DNA of 64,000 bases, taken from NCBI RefSeq assembly GCF_002218045.2, contig NZ_AP018685.1, positions 1,488,001 through 1,552,000 on the forward strand, in the 5' to 3' direction. This stretch comes from Vibrio rumoiensis (GTDB taxonomy: Bacteria; Pseudomonadota; Gammaproteobacteria; Enterobacterales; Vibrionaceae). Shown in pieces: positions 63,466 to 64,000 of the stretch (positions are counted from its first letter, which is position 1; the number at the start of each line of letters is the position of its first letter). The position numbers and the translations under genes were made by a program. The notes beneath the pieces are model-generated. The model saw nothing but the letters and a program-made list of their open reading frames with translations. It was not told where the DNA came from and did not search any database.

Positions 63466-63762
63466 ACCAACCTCTCAATATAACTATGTCTTATCAGTTA
63501 TAAGTGTTGGTCATTAAACTGGCCAAATCAAATTGAGCAGTTAAATATAAAACTAAACTCTGCATCAATAGTTGATAACAGACAGTTAAGTACCACAGTG
63601 CAGCATTTAATACTGCCAAATGACGAAAAATAAACGTCATCGGAAATAGCATCCACAATTTCCTCAATGGAAAGTACATCTATTGCTTTCTTTAATGCGA
63701 CATTTTCCATACAATTCAGACACAATATATTGACCTTGTATCGCATTCAAATTGGAGTCTTC

Positions 63763-64000
63763 ATGAGCAACGTAAAGCATTGTAATTTACTCATCCTTGG
63801 TTCAGGTCCTGCTGGCTATACCGCTGCAGTTTATGCTGCTCGCGCCAATTTAAAACCGGTTCTTGTAACTGGGATGCAACAAGGTGGTCAGTTAACCACC
63901 ACAACTGAAGTTGAAAACTGGCCAGGTGATCCAGAAGGCTTAACGGGCCCGGGTTTAATGGAGCGCATGAAAGAACATGCCGAGCGTTTTGAAACCGAGA
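63763..64000 (+). CDS. trxB: Thioredoxin reductase, 5' end only
   Basis: The window ends after about 79 codons. 'LLILGSGPAGYTAAVYAARANLKPVLVTG' is the FAD-binding GxGxxG region, followed by 'QQGGQLTTTTEVENWPGDPEGLTGPGLMERM', typical of TrxB. The redox CxxC and NADPH domain are beyond the end. TTGGAG lies eight bases before the ATG. It is divergent from the dioxygenase-PLP operon; the 297 bases between them contain no supported gene. Confidence 0.95.
   Translation, partial: MSNVKHCNLLILGSGPAGYTAAVYAARANLKPVLVTGMQQGGQLTTTTEVENWPGDPEGLTGPGLMERMKEHAERFETE

Noticed and set aside
63528..63746. 72-codon open frame on the minus strand upstream of trxB
   Set aside because: No Shine-Dalgarno site, start overlapping the likely trxB promoter, a cysteine-rich low-plausibility sequence and an alternative overlapping frame of similar length.

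Overview
The window is a stretch of a gammaproteobacterial chromosome that looks like a Vibrio (Vibrionaceae). The main reasons are the gene neighbourhoods (proQ-prc beside msrC and the letAB/rsmF block; yohJ-yohK-cdd; trxB divergent from a 2OG-dioxygenase/class V PLP pair), the moderately AT-rich base composition, the auxiliary type VI secretion cluster, and two integron attC sites of the long Vibrio repeat type. No rRNA or tRNA gene was seen.

Layout. 1-9 kb: prc (5' end only), proQ and msrC on the minus strand, then a plus-strand block with an ABC exporter, LetA/LetB-like envelope lipid transport proteins and rsmF. 9-16 kb: a solute-binding protein, a small barrel protein next to a MITE-like element with imperfect inverted ends, a YjdF-like membrane protein, cvfB, a hotdog protein, an orphan PEP-synthase-like barrel, then aroH-yajQ. 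16-24 kb: a flavin-reductase-like protein, small coiled-coil and membrane proteins, a LysE exporter, an M32 carboxypeptidase, DUF924 and EcsC proteins, a complete IS30-family element and two small outer-membrane barrels. 24-29.5 kb: hrpA, a TauE/SafE permease and a TerB-like protein.

29.4-31.7 kb is the most unusual part. Three small minus-strand genes (RidA-like, nucleotidyltransferase-like, DUF3465) are each followed by an integron attC site; two sites are complete and one is cut short. No integrase gene is present, and decayed IS110-family transposase fragments in the same orientation lie on both sides. This fits a cluster of attC sites lacking an integrase (CALIN) stranded between two housekeeping genes (terB-like and sbcB).

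31.7-53.9 kb is mostly housekeeping: sbcB, yohJK, cdd, purT with a PurR-type operator, tpm, ihfA, an orphan OppA-like protein and a BamE-like lipoprotein placed between ihfA and pheT, pheT-pheS, an aldose dehydrogenase-like protein, a Nudix hydrolase, a SIMPL protein, a GFA protein, trmK, maeA, sanA, a diguanylate cyclase and a DUF2797 protein.

54-61.4 kb is an auxiliary T6SS module read on the minus strand: hcp, a terminator hairpin, vgrG, a DUF4123 adaptor and a 1197-residue LysM-containing candidate effector. Where an immunity gene would be expected there is only a short, apparently frame-broken lipoprotein-like sequence. The window ends with a class V PLP enzyme overlapping a 2OG-Fe(II) dioxygenase gene, and the first 79 codons of trxB.

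All functional names come from reading motifs and recalling protein families; no database search was run.
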